Below are positions 1-10,970 of a stretch of 64,000 nt of DNA, one piece after another. The DNA is from Ridgeia piscesae (Eukaryota > Annelida > Polychaeta > Sabellida > Siboglinidae). A program made the position numbers and the translations under genes. The notes beneath the pieces are model-generated. The model had not been told where the DNA came from and did no database searches. It worked only from the letters and a program-made list of their open reading frames with translations. Within the stretch, counting starts at the first letter, position 1. The number at the start of each line of letters is the position of its first letter. Location of the stretch: positions 137,501 to 201,500 of the forward strand of contig JAODUO010000053.1 in the NCBI GenBank assembly GCA_025642075.2. The letters run 5' to 3'.

Positions 1-214
1 AGCACAATATATATGCGTGAAGGGTACTCAAATTTTCTTTTTTGTATGATACTGTAGAAAGCATGTATTGGATGTGCATCTGTTCTATACATGTGTTACT
101 TCATTGTGGCAGTATACATACAATACATTGCACACGCAACAAAACATGAAAGGTGTTCTAGTTACCCTTTCGAGCCACAACCGGGACAACGAAGCATGAA
201 GCGGCGATATTTAC

Positions 215-322
215 CAAGACAAGTTTGTGTGTTGTCATCAATGACGTAGTTCGGGTGGCAACGTCCCTCGTCGCACTTTGCTCCTCCTCTAGTGGTGCAC
301 TCGTAGCAGTGGTCGGCACACG
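215..322 (-). CDS. Cysteine-rich module exon (last in window)
   Basis: 108 bases, acceptor GTCCAG, donor GTAAAT, phase 1-1. Six cysteines with spacing 3-2-7-4-12 and core GAKCDEGRC. A spliced donor follows, so more exons are expected beyond position 1. Confidence 0.75.
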
Positions 323-3300
323 CTGGACACGGGACACAACGATCTCAAGTTATCAACCAGTACGCATCGAAGTTACAACAACCAGACATGTTTTAATCAA
401 ATTTTTAAATGTCATAATACAAATATTGATTATAAAAACGAATTTTCGATTGAACTTATTGTGAAATTTTACCAGCAGAAATATTTGTTTTCATACTCAA
501 CTTTAATATGCAGACTGAAATTTCATTGTCGCTTTTTCTATACATAACAGTTTTCGTTTACCGAAGAGTAATTTATGTAGACACATTTTTACATCGTACA
601 TTACCATGACTATATTGAAATTGTATTACATTAGCATCTACGTTTGTAAGACCCGTCTGCAGAAGGCACGACTTGCATAAGTTGAATACGAGGCTCTCTA
701 TAATGTCGGCCATCTTGGATTTGGTTCGCAAAAAGATTTTCCACGGCTGGATTCTGGTGGGCTATTTTCTGCTGAGGCACACCAACGAACCCATTTCAGG
801 TGAGTAGGCTTTGATGACATTTATCAGACGCAAATTGTTCAGTGCTGTGACTATTTGAATTGGTTCTTACGGGCGCATGTTTGGTTGCTGCGGACGATGA
901 AGTAATTTACGTCACAGTGTCCGGTGTCACATTTGTGTGGTTGTGTCGTGCATCGGTCACAGTGAGGGGCGCATGCTGAAACCATCGTCAGTTATATGGT
1001 GAATTGGTTTATTTTACAAATATATGCAGAAAGCATGTTAGTGAAACGTTTGAAAGGAGAACAAATGAAGTAAAAGTCAACATTCGTGAAATGTTCATCA
1101 AGTTTGAAGAATACCATGTTAACACACGATTTGTTATTTCACAACTAATGAATGATGATGACCACCGATGGTGGTTGAAAGTTCGATGTGAGTTGAAATT
1201 CATTAGTTGTTAAATAAGAAATCTTGTATTAATAAAAGTATATAGGTTTCATGTTATTTCATTACAGTTTTGTTATCATTTCCATATTGGTTACTATGTC
1301 TAAATGTTGTCTGGTGTTATTTCAAATATGTTTAATTTCATTTTAATGGTAAATTACCGCTGATTCACACGACAGTAAACCAGCCTGTATGGTTCATATG
1401 AAACCTATACATTAAAAAATTGCAGTGACAGGTATATAGAGAAAGAATTATATCGCATAGTTATCAAATAGAGAAGGACAAAACATGGACATCATCCATA
1501 CAAACCATCGATAGAATAAAACCAGTAAATGGGGAAACAGGAAGAACGTTTTTGTTTTTGTTTTGTTTTGTAGTGAAACATCGGGGTAAATGAAAACCAA
1601 CACTTGATATTCAAAACTAAAATGTGAGTATATATCATGGCAGAACTACGAAATTAGCGATGCTTACGTCCACAAGTGTGGTCGTATTCGTACATTCCGT
1701 ATTTGTAGAAACATTGTCCGTCGTCACACTTCCCCGCGCCTCTGGTGGAGCAATCATTGCAGTAGCGGGAACACGCTGAAACCAATCTTGCATTGAACGA
1801 ACCAATCATGTCACAACAATGTCCTGATATTTGCGAGACAAATGAGTAGCCTAAACAACAAAATCGACTCATGCATCAGTTGTGATCATAAAGTTGTGAT
1901 CGCTTACAAAGCATTCCACGCGAGTCAACACTGATTACATAATCAGTGTTAACACTCACACGATAAAGGGATTCTTTATAACCTTATAAACAATCAAGAT
2001 GTAGGACCTACTGTATCATAATTGTTTTAATTTCCCATAAGTACTTTCTCTGCTGCTCGCGTCTTGCATATCTATGCATAACTTGGGTGACATATGCGCA
2101 ACAAGCCGCTACATAACTGTGTTTATGTAAATCACCTTTGAGCTTGCTGCCACGTGGGTGATTAATATGGAGCCGGATTATAATACATACACGCGCAGTC
2201 AACAATGACCGTTGACTTTAAACGCTGTGAAAGGATATATCCGAAGTCTAGCGAACTTAACCGAATATTCATGATACTTATACGGATAGTTCAGGCTGAG
2301 CCCAAACTAGAAATTGCGCGAATTATTATTTCGACATGATGTCATGGTTATAAATGATTAACAAAACACATTTCAAATGAAATGTATGTATATAATTACA
2401 TGAAATAATTATGGTGATAGGATTCGTAAGAAATTGCGTGCATTACAAAGAGTTAGAACATTTCAAACATTATATTATTAAAGTGATAGTGTCTGTTTCT
2501 CCACGTGGAGTTATCCAGCACAGTGATTTGTTTCAAGGTCAGGGAGAATGCTGTCTTGAAAATGGGAAGGTTCAACAAAGATTGGCGCAGAGGTTAACTA
2601 CTCGCAGTAGTTACTTTTAATTAAAACCAGTTGTTTAAAATGTTGATGTTTTGTTTACCAAATAAACGTGCCGCACGTTGGAAACGTTCAAGTTCTGAAA
2701 TTTTTTATGATCTCTGTAAAGTAACTAAGCGCAATTTCGCAGGATGTACGCCTTCAATATAGTTAGTGTAGGCTTAAGAACAGTACATTAAATAAATACA
2801 TCGAAATGTAATCCCCCTGTTAACGTTGTTTCTGTTCCTCTTTTCCAACAATTTAAATAATGAGCACACATGTCAACCCTGTGTAGCAACTGCACACATT
2901 TTGGTAACCAACGTCATAACATATTTACTAATAGCAACAGTGCGCATGAGAACACCATTGCAATTAGGGTGATCATAATACTGGTGATTATATAACCATC
3001 TACTGGATAAATGATGCCATGTGTGTGGATCAGCGGATAAACAAAATGTCATCCAGTAAGTTACCTTGCATCAGCCTGCTTCCCCAATACGCGTTTCCAG
3101 ATTCACTAGTAATATGAGTTTTCTCAACAGAACTGTAAACGTATTTGTAGTCAGTTAGCTTATTGCGTAATAGATTGCACTTCACTGACCTTTCTAGGCA
3201 GGCCCCGGTCTACTCTACCGTGGACATAATTTAATTAACCCTGCTGTATAGCATCACCAACCGAAGGCCGGTGTGAACAGGAAAGACATTCACCTCCGCA

Positions 3301-4155
3301 TCGCTGGTTGGAGTCGAGACCATGTATGGCTGTGCATTTGCCTTCGTCGCACTTGCCAGGGCCACTCTTCGTACAATCGTTGCAGTTGGGTGAACACGCT
3401 GAAACCACAAGCCCGCGTTCGCGAAAGACATACATAATAATGTAAATATATGCATCAGGCACGCAAACGGAAAAAAAACACGTTTTTTTAATCTAATCAC
3501 AGAATATTTAATGCTAATTGCGGTGGCTTCCGTTGCGAGAAGTCATAACTACATAACTAACACAAACCTATTATCTATCTGAAAACAATTATACATGAGT
3601 AATTACAAAGTTGCCTGATGTTTGCATATGCCATTGCGCTCGGCTGCGTAACTTTGCCAAGTAGACCGCCTGGTCACTTAGTCGGCTTTTCAATGTTATC
3701 CGTGCGAGTGGCTAACAGTGCTGCCACCTCACGGAGCCTGTGTAATCGAGGTTAAGTCAGTGTCGTGAGAACGAGACTCACGTCCGCAACTTTTGTTGGA
3801 ATCCATGCCATATCCGTCGAAGCACTGGCCGTCGTCACATTTTCCGGCGCCTCTGTCATTAGCTTTGCATGAATGACAGTTTGGGGAACACACTGAAACG
3901 AACGATATTGTGAACAAACGTATTTCATAATACCACTGAATGTTTTCCAGCATAATTAGCGAGACTGTAGTCGACATTTTAAAGACTTGGTGTGAACATT
4001 TCGTTCGACGTAATCATAATGTTATTGTCAAGCAATTTGTCAAATATGAGAAATCTAAAGAAACAAACTCATCTTGTCTATAAAAACAATAAGTCCACAC
4101 GTGTTGCGCAAATTATAGTTATAGCCTGCAACAGCTCCGTCGAAATCGGTTATAA

Positions 4156-4201
<46 letters not shown>

Positions 4202-7200
4202 GCGTGTGCGTGTGCGTATGCGTGTGTGTGTGCGTTTGCGTGTGCGTTTGTGTGTGTGTGTGCACGCGCGTGTGCGTGTGTGTGTGCGTGCGTGCGTGCG
4301 TGCGTGCGTGCGTGTGCGTGCGTGCGTGCGTGCGTGTGTATCCGCCATCCTAATTTGACATTTCAATTACCTGTGTAATTCAAAGCAGGCTTTATAGAGC
4401 CGTTGACAATGAACGACGTGTCGTGTGGTTGTCGTTATTCGAAAGCAAAAACGGGAGATGCGAATCGTGCGTGACAAAGCAACACTTACATGCACAAGTC
4501 TGGGAGTTGCTATCAATGCCGTACAGGGCGTGACACTGGCCGTCGTCGCACTTTCCCCCTCCCTCCATTGTGCAAACGTAACAATGGTCGGCGCACGCTG
4601 AAGACAAACGCATTGCAATCACCCACAATCCGACGTTCTAGGACACTGGACTGGGTCCTTGGAGAACGTTAAAAGCCCAACGAATGGTATACGCGGGTGT
4701 GTGCGTGGTGTCTTCAAGGCAGTTAATATGTTAAATTGTTTTAAAATCTGTGGCAAAACATTAATAAAAGGTACTCTGATGAGTTTTAAAAACGATGTAT
4801 GATGTATGTAGAGGTCTCATGATGACGTTATCTGGCGGCAGATGTTGAGGCTCTAACACCAGCCCTGAAAGGCTCTGGGCATGAGGTGACCGATAGGCTG
4901 GTGGGGATCCTATTTTACTCTTATAGAATCGCAGGGGAAAAGGAGTGGTAAAGGACTGGGCGGTCTGCCCTCGCATTACGAACACGCTGTGGGCTCCGAG
5001 AGTGCTAGGGTCATTCTGTTGGAGGTATTGATCTGTGGTGTTGTCGACATGACCGGAGTTGATTTCGTGAATGAGATTAAGGCGGTTTTTCTTCGTCCTC
5101 GCTTCCAGTGTAACACTTTCAGCATATCATCAACACATCCTGGTGTTCTGGTTGTGTAGTCGCCGTAACAGACTCTAGCTGCTCGTCGCTGCACGCTCTC
5201 TCTAGTTGACTAAGACTTTCTGGAGATGGACGTGGCAAAGAGCAGAGGCATATTCCATGGTGGGCTTTACCATGATGATGTGATAAATGGCCTGAACTTT
5301 GGATGAGCAGGCGCTGATGTTTTTGTCGCAGGGAACCAAGGACTCTGTTTGCTGGGGAAAACATAGCAATGGTCGACGTGCGCTTACGCGTACGAGTTCT
5401 TTGTGCCAACCTATGTCCGTATTAGGATGTGGCCTCCACGTTAGTCTGGTTTACATTATAAACTAGTTCGTAACGCTGTGTGTCTTACTTTGCTTTACAT
5501 TATACGCGGTAGTCGCTTGCAAACAAGCTTTCGCAACAAGTGACTTTTCTTGTACGAAAGGAGTTGAAAGTATTGCAATTCTAGAACTAGCACTGCATTA
5601 TTACACAGTATTTCATAGACATTCCCGACTGAGCCACCGACCAAATGACAGCCGACTGAAGCATTATAGAACCTGGTACACATGGTCTGAATTCGATAAA
5701 TGCATTAGACTTGTGATTTTCATCCCACTGTCGGCGTCCTCGGCGACTGGCGGGTAGGGGCAACCAATCGGAGGAGGGTTAAGACCGTCTCCAATCATTT
5801 ACGTTACTCCGCCACAGCACCGTTGTACCATTCACGGGCAAAACACTTCTCGAAGGCAGTGTGTGATATAGTACCAACGTACAGCTCGAATCGAATTTGT
5901 ATCCAATTGAAGGCATATGCATGGCAATGTTTGTTTCAAATACGAGCTTTTGAATGGAAGTTTGTCACGTCTTACCTCCGCACGTCCGATTGTTTCTGTA
6001 CAGGCCGAACCTCTCGTAGCATTGGTCGTAGTCACACTGGCCGGCACGCGAGCAGGAGTGACAGTGGTCACCACACGCTGAACAAGTACAATGTAAACAT
6101 TGTGTCATAAACCTTTTATGGTAAAATTACAAGATTACTCTCAAATCTGCAATACATACACCGGAGATCTTTTCGTCATAAGTCGTGTGCGAAACATGTT
6201 AATGCTCGTAGGAACCGCGATAGTTCTGAAAGATGCGTCGAGCCTAGCCTCTATCATTCAGGCTCCGTGAGGTGGCAGCATTTATTGCCCCTCAAATCCG
6301 CCTTGGCTTTCAGGCCAACTACGAAATAAAAACTAAAATAAGGAATTTATACAATATTATACTATTAAAAGTATACAACACTATAAACTTATATTCACAC
6401 AAAAATAAACAGAAATACAAATGTGTAGTTGTTTCTGATTTAGGAATTATGGCAGGATTACAGAGGCTCGGTCGGTTAAGCTAGAATCATAAGAGATAAT
6501 TTTAGTTACATCAGAATCCGCTAGGTGGCGTATTGAAATCATTTCCGTTCCGAAAGTGGTGACCGAGATGTGTTCCCGCGTCAGCTTTAGTTTGTTCAAA
6601 ATGAACGCAATGTCACGCAGAATGAACTCACATACCAATGCTTTCTCCAATTTACGTTCTAAAGTTGTTCTTACCTCTGCATGTACTGGTGCTGGGGATA
6701 TATACGTATTCAGGGAAACATTGTCCGCTGTCACATTTGTCAGCCCCGCTGATCGAGCAATTGTTACAGAACGGCGCACATGCTGTGGAACAACAAGCGA
6801 AACCTTGCTGAACCTTCGCATATTAAATAAATACACAAATTTTGCAGTTAGAATGGTGTTTGAAGGACAAGGGACCGTTTCACTAAGATAAAGAGATCTT
6901 AAGGAAAATGTATCATTAATCAATTTTTTATTAGTAAGTTAAACGAGCGTTTTTTTATACGCAAACATCCACAGCCATATCACCGACGACACTATTTCCA
7001 TGACACCCCAGCAACATCGTCCCGTGATGCTGTTGACAGTTTTCGGGTATAACAAAGTCAGTGAAATGGGCCCTTGGTGTGTCAGTGGGTGACGTGGACA
7101 CTTATAGACTGGACACCGCTATGTAAGAAATTACCTTTATGTAGTTACGACAGTTCAGACAGGTATAATATATGTATAATTTTCTGGGAACGTGCTTATA

Positions 7201-10200
7201 ACCGGACGTGCAGTTCTTACTTAGGATCGTTCAACATAGTTTTACATTTCATCATTTGGCAGACCAGTTCACTTGGCAGAAACATTTGGCAGACACATTT
7301 CATCATTTTGGCAGACCTTACTTCATCTATAGGGAGAATTCAGGCACAACTGTTTTAATAATGTTGCCATGCTGTTGGCGCTACAATCGCCTACAGTTTC
7401 GAGTTTCAACTCGCAAAGGTTAGCTCAAACATAGACGCGTCACTGTAGTAACCATGATAAGAATGTCATGACAATGCAATAGGAACTTTCATCAAATCAA
7501 TGTTCTATCTTGTATTGAGTTGTTTTGAAAAATGACCTATCCTTTAGAGATGTGTGCATTTTCAAACATGAGCATTTATGCATTTAATATGTCAAAAAGT
7601 AAAGAGTTTATTTGTGTTTACGTTGTCCGACCATACCTTCACAAATGTGCCAACCAACGCGTATCCCTTGTAGCAGAATCCTTCGTCACATTTCCCACTC
7701 CCATTCACATTACAGCGGTAGCATTGTGGATGACATGCTGAAAATAATCGCATCGTCAGTCTAATTTCGTATCGATGTGTTACCTCTCAACCAAATCACA
7801 TTTGGTTGAAGTCATAGGTTTTGTTTTACAAATAATGATCGCATCGTGACGCAAACGGAACAGATGGTCAATTCAGCAAACGAGGAAATAGTGCTTCAAG
7901 GTTTATATATTTGCTGATCACTAAACAGTAAACTGTTTTAAACGGAAACGAAAAGCAATTGCGTTGGCCTGTACACCAAAACGAGTTAAAATTACCTAAA
8001 CATTTGCAACAATAAACATCAATATCATGCCTGTGGTTTCCTCAGAAGTCTCATCGATCCCGACGGCTGAAATGTTAGCCAAGACCACTGATTCTTGGCC
8101 TAGTGTCTAGAGTTTATTTCTTTGACCGTGACCGACTGTGCAGCTGCGATGACACGCCGACTGTATCTAATTCAGTTTTACTTACATAGCAGCTGTTGTA
8201 ATGTCATAAGGTGAACGCGGACGCGACATTTTAAAGGGAGTGTGCCAGCTCTTCTGCCCTGAACCTGCCAACCAGTTATTTGTAACGGGACATCTGCTGA
8301 CTACAACGTTGGAAAGTTAAACATCACAGGGTATTGCAGTTAACATTATTGCCAATCAATTCTATTTTGAAAAAGCAGATTTCTCGTTACAAATTACGGC
8401 TTTGCCAATTCTGGGCAGAGTAGCTGGCAGCCTCCCTTTAAAAGCCACGGTGTGAAAGAAATATGAATAAATGTTTACCAAGTGTAAACTTAGGAGACAG
8501 TGGCCAACAAACACGCTACACTGTATTGCGTGTCTATTTTATTGTTGTTGTGTTGTGTTATGTTATGTTATGTTGTGTCAGTTCAATGGAATCTAAACAT
8601 CTAAATTAAAGCAAGAACGTTGATAGATGTTCAATAAGAGCATGACAAGCACCAGAGGGAGGCAAACGAAAAAGATGAGATGGGCCGACAATCTGAAACG
8701 AGACCTATGGAGGACTGGCGTGAACAGCAATCGCTGAAAAGAGAATGGCGTGGCAAGAACTGACAAGGAGAACAGAAGAACCATCGACGTGACATGGGCT
8801 CCACTTCGTAAGGGAACAAGGGGAAGAAGCAGTAATAACACAAATGGCGAACCTTCGCACGTCTGTGTAGCACTAACAAACACATATCCGCTGTAACAGG
8901 CGCCAACGTCGCACGCCCGGTTTGTTGAGCAGCTGTAGCAGTGTGCGGTACATTCTGCAATCAAACAACAAACTTAATAGTTTTATATCGTTCGCAGACA
9001 TCGCCACATGCCCATCTGCAGTGCATGTCACACCCACACCAAGTACGTGGGCTTTGATAAGGTTTAACAAGATTGCCACCTAGAGAATCAACTCTAGATG
9101 GCAGGTGGACTAGGAAGCCCTTTCGCTTATCGAGAGTCCAACCTATCTATTTAAGTGTACCCTGCCCTTCTTAGGTATATGTCGATTTTATTTTAAAATA
9201 TATTAATACTACTAGCACCTACACAATCAGCTGATAATCTGTTCCATTCATTTACTGTTCGTTGTGAAAATTTGAATTTTCTAATATCTAGTCTTCTTTG
9301 GTAATGTAAGCCGTGACTTGGCTGCGTTAGGTTGGGTATTCTCTATAATCGCAGCCACGTCCACGTGCTTGACTGAGTTGTTGTCTTCTACTAGTCTCGC
9401 TTTAAATGACTCTACCTCGGCTACCTAACTTCGCCGATGGGACGTGCTGAAAAGGGCTGCCACCTCGCGGAGCCTGGGTACTGGAGGCTGGTTACGTCTA
9501 TGAACACTACAACCGACCATTTGCCCGTCATGGGGAAAGAGTTACTTGAGGGAAACGGTTCCCCTTAAGTAGAACTAAAGCCTAAATTATATTCGGGAGC
9601 GTCAATTGGGTTGCATCGGTTGTAGGGTTTTGGGGAACAGATAATCGCAGGTCAAAAAGCCCCCCTATCAAACAAAAAACGTTACATGATACAGGGCCTA
9701 TAGTGTACATAGGTCAATATGGCAAACGTATAAACGGAAGTATTATACGTATGTAATATAGTGTATTAAATTACAATAAGCCATGCATGCACTCAATTAG
9801 TAAGGTTGGTTACCAGACCGTGCTTTGATATACGATAATGACTATAACAACGGCGACGTATTCAGAAATACCTTGGTACGGTTTTGGATATCATGCATTG
9901 TGGGGGAGACTCGTATACTAATATTATAGACATAGTATATTTCTTTAGTGTTAACAGCTACTATCTTACCGATTTAAATGTTCATATAGATGGAGAATGT
10001 GAAGGTAGAAATAAATGTGATCCAACTTGTCTAGTAAACATTTTCACATTAAATAAATTAACATTACAGCTTAAATAAAAGGCCCTCGCCTGTGGAATTA
10101 TTCCAATGCGTGATTCCCTCGCGAGTGCAATATTATATCCTTGCCATTGGATCGTGAAAGGTGGTAACATAGATCACCCGAAAAGTATAAAATAGATCAA

Positions 10201-10401
10201 CCGTTTTATATTTATAATGTGATAGTATTTGACATGTGTTTCTTTTTATGGGTGGCTACGCGTGTTCTTGGCATATTGTACTTTAGCATGTACTTGATAT
10301 ATTGTACGTTAATACAGAATGTGCTCACCGCCATCTCTGCTGACAACAGGGGTGACTGTGACGATCACAAGAACCAGTGACGTCAACAGCACACGAGACA
10401 T
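215..10401 (-). CDS. Secreted multi-module cysteine-rich protein gene (5' part; continues beyond left edge)
   Basis: Exon join in transcript order: 10329-10401, 8853-8954, 7637-7737, 6675-6782, 5976-6077, 4490-4597, 3782-3892, 3294-3398, 1668-1775, 871-975, 215-322. Exon 1 encodes a signal peptide and ends in phase 1. Each later exon begins with two bases completing a codon before the first Cys and ends one base into a codon, so every module exon is phase 1-1 and can be skipped or duplicated without a frameshift. Each carries one module, C-x3-C-x2-C-x5-9-C-x4-C-x11-12-C, usually with GxGKCDxGxC in the middle and a Tyr-containing segment before the last Cys. The spacing resembles furin-like (FU) repeats, but the fourth and fifth Cys are separated by four residues rather than two. 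Function is unknown; a secreted or extracellular matrix protein or receptor ectodomain is inferred. No transmembrane exon or stop codon was found inside the window. Confidence 0.75.
871..975 (-). CDS. Cysteine-rich module exon
   Basis: 105 bases, acceptor TTTCAG, donor GTAAGA, phase 1-1. Six cysteines with spacing 3-2-6-4-12. The core is HKCDTGHC, lacking the usual Gly pair. Confidence 0.75.
1668..1775 (-). CDS. Cysteine-rich module exon
   Basis: 108 bases, acceptor TTTCAG, donor GTAAGC, phase 1-1. Six cysteines with spacing 3-2-7-4-12 and core GAGKCDDGQC, followed by YKYGMYEYDHTC. Confidence 0.78.
3294..3398 (-). CDS. Cysteine-rich module exon
   Basis: 105 bases, acceptor TTTCAG, donor GTGAAT, phase 1-1. 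Six cysteines with spacing 3-2-7-4-11 and core GPGKCDEGKC. The Tyr before the final segment is replaced (TAIHGLDSN). Confidence 0.75.
3641..3740. repeat. Short dispersed repeat shared by three introns
   Basis: The segment ending GCTGCCACCTCACGGAGCCTG (3720-3740) recurs almost identically at 9456-9476, and in inverted orientation at 6259-6280. Upstream parts (CGGCT...TAACTT.GCC) also match between the 3.6 and 9.4 kb copies. Probably the remains of a transposable element. Confidence 0.6.
3782..3892 (-). CDS. Cysteine-rich module exon (longest)
   Basis: 111 bases, acceptor TTCAG, donor GTGAGT, phase 1-1. Six cysteines with spacing 3-2-9-4-11; the third to fourth Cys gap is two residues longer than in the other modules (KANDRGAGK). 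Core GAGKCDDGQC and GYGMDSNKSC. Confidence 0.78.
4157..4345. repeat. (TG)n microsatellite with GTGC variants
   Basis: Runs of TG merge into GTGCGT and GCGT repeats. The several Cys-Val and His-Thr reading frames over this stretch are artefacts of the repeat. Confidence 0.97.
4490..4597 (-). CDS. Cysteine-rich module exon
   Basis: 108 bases, acceptor TTCAG, donor GTAAGT, phase 1-1. Six cysteines, spacing 3-2-7-4-12, core GGGKCDDGQC and LYGIDSN. It is most similar to the module at 215-322 (both start CADHCY). Confidence 0.78.
4770..5340 (-). mobile_element. Non-LTR retrotransposon 3' fragment (jockey/CR1-like)
   Basis: Minus-strand frames contain the order typical of the C-terminal part of these reverse transcriptases: a KPTMEYASAL-like segment, VQRRAARVCYGDYT, MLKVLHWKR and then an FPLRFYKSKIGSPPAYRS-like segment. 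They are spread over several frames with stops, so the copy is dead. It lies in the intron between two module exons. Confidence 0.65.
5355..5382 (-). pseudogene. Decayed start of a further module exon
   Basis: About 28 bases next to an AG align closely with the first part of the module exon at 4490-4597 (shared core GACCATTG.TA.GTTT). The first Cys codon is changed and the rest is missing; non-LTR debris (4770-5340) follows directly. Read as a module exon destroyed by insertion or deletion. The match is short. Confidence 0.35.
5976..6077 (-). CDS. Cysteine-rich module exon
   Basis: 102 bases, acceptor TTCAG, donor GTAAGA, phase 1-1. Six cysteines with spacing 3-2-5-4-12. The central Lys of the usual KCD is replaced by Gln (GQCDYDQC). 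Confidence 0.75.
6675..6782 (-). CDS. Cysteine-rich module exon
   Basis: 108 bases between acceptor CCACAG and donor GTAAGA, phase 1-1. All six cysteines are present with spacing 3-2-7-4-12. The central motif is ADKCDSGQC and the segment before the last Cys is FPEYVYIPSTST. Confidence 0.75.
7637..7737 (-). CDS. Cysteine-rich module exon with a frame defect
   Basis: Acceptor TTTCAG and donor GTATGG bound a 101-base exon, whereas all other module exons are 102-111 bases and divisible by three. Five cysteines read normally, but the sixth (TGT just before the donor) lies out of frame, consistent with a single indel near the end of the exon. Either this module is broken, the exon is skipped, or the base is a sequencing error. 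Confidence 0.6.
8636..8840 (+). mobile_element. RTE-like retroelement, C-terminal fragment
   Basis: Broken plus-strand reading frames resemble the end of RTE-type reverse transcriptases: a RGRQTK stretch followed by RWADNLKRDL, then after one stop and a frame change an MAWQELTRRTEE segment. It lies immediately 3' of the first module exon, on the opposite strand. It is short and interrupted by stops. Confidence 0.5.
8853..8954 (-). CDS. Cysteine-rich module exon (first module)
   Basis: Acceptor TTGCAG precedes 102 bases coding a six-Cys module (C-TAH-C-YS-C, then a short five-residue spacer, C-DVGA-C and a final C). The donor is poor (GTTCGC). Reading through it gives a hydrophobic, Leu-rich tail to a stop at 8593, but that tail is antisense to RTE-like debris at 8636-8840, so this exon may be impaired or its donor nonstandard. 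Confidence 0.65.
9050..9290 (-). mobile_element. Non-LTR retroelement 3' end (copy 1)
   Basis: The reverse complement encodes a VNEWNRLSADCVGASSIN-like stretch, then one stop, then [13 protein letters not shown] and a stop. This is the characteristic C-terminal segment of L2/CR1-type reverse transcriptases, followed by a 3' UTR. A near-identical 3' end sits at 42592-42780 inside a USP10 intron. Confidence 0.75.
9480..10320. other. Intronic sequence without recognised content
   Basis: Intron between the signal-peptide exon and the first module on the minus strand. No further module, RNA gene or transposon was recognised. Confidence 0.4.
10329..10401 (-). CDS. Exon 1: signal peptide of the cysteine-rich module gene
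   Basis: The ATG at 10401 has an A at -3 and opens a 24-codon exon. It has one Arg near the start, then a hydrophobic core (LLTSLVLVIVTV) and a small-residue region (VVS), as in a cleaved signal peptide. The donor GTGAGC follows in phase 1, matching the phase of every module exon downstream. An in-frame upstream Met exists about 37 codons earlier, but it would bury the hydrophobic core, so the later Met is preferred. Linkage to the modules is inferred from strand, phase and order. Confidence 0.65.
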
Positions 10402-10839
10402 CTTGGCCACGAGGACACGATGGAACCATGCACAGCGACCGCGGCGCTCTCGGCTGGCAGTGAGCTCTACCTCTCCGGATCGCTGCCACTTGTAGTCAGT
10501 CACAGGTGGCACGCCCGCTCGTCAGCCATGCTGCCTGCCTCAGTCGCCCTGTTGACGTATGCCCGGGAATACGCTGCCTATGCTAGCAGTACTGAGGATG
10601 TGCCGACTTCAATGGTCGTTTCTTTCCGAGGCTCTCTAAATCAAGGGTCTTTTCTTCACATGTTCTCTCTGGAATAAGAACCAACATTATACAGAAGTTC
10701 CCTGGACATTGGGGTCATTTCACGTAACTCTCCCTAGAACAAGGCTAGTTTTTATTCACGGTTGCGTATCGTGTCTGTTTAGCTAGATGTGGTATGTGTA
10801 TGGCTAGTGGGATATACCATGACTCACTTGATAATATTC

Positions 10840-10842
<3 letters not shown>

Positions 10843-10897
<55 letters not shown>

Positions 10898-10903
10898 CAT
10901 ACA

Positions 10904-10935
<32 letters not shown>

Positions 10936-10970
10936 CACATACGTACATATTCATACATACATACATACAA
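10843..10970. repeat. (TA)n and (CATA)n microsatellites
   Basis: About 50 bases of TA are followed closely by CATA tetranucleotide units. Confidence 0.97.

Noticed and set aside
9960..10050. Plus-strand GECEGRNKCDPTC resembling a cysteine module
   Set aside because: Wrong strand for the gene, lacks the first and last cysteines and splice sites. Judged coincidental.
10420..10677. 85-codon plus-strand frame over the signal-peptide exon
   Set aside because: Shadow of the minus-strand exon and its upstream region. No independent support.
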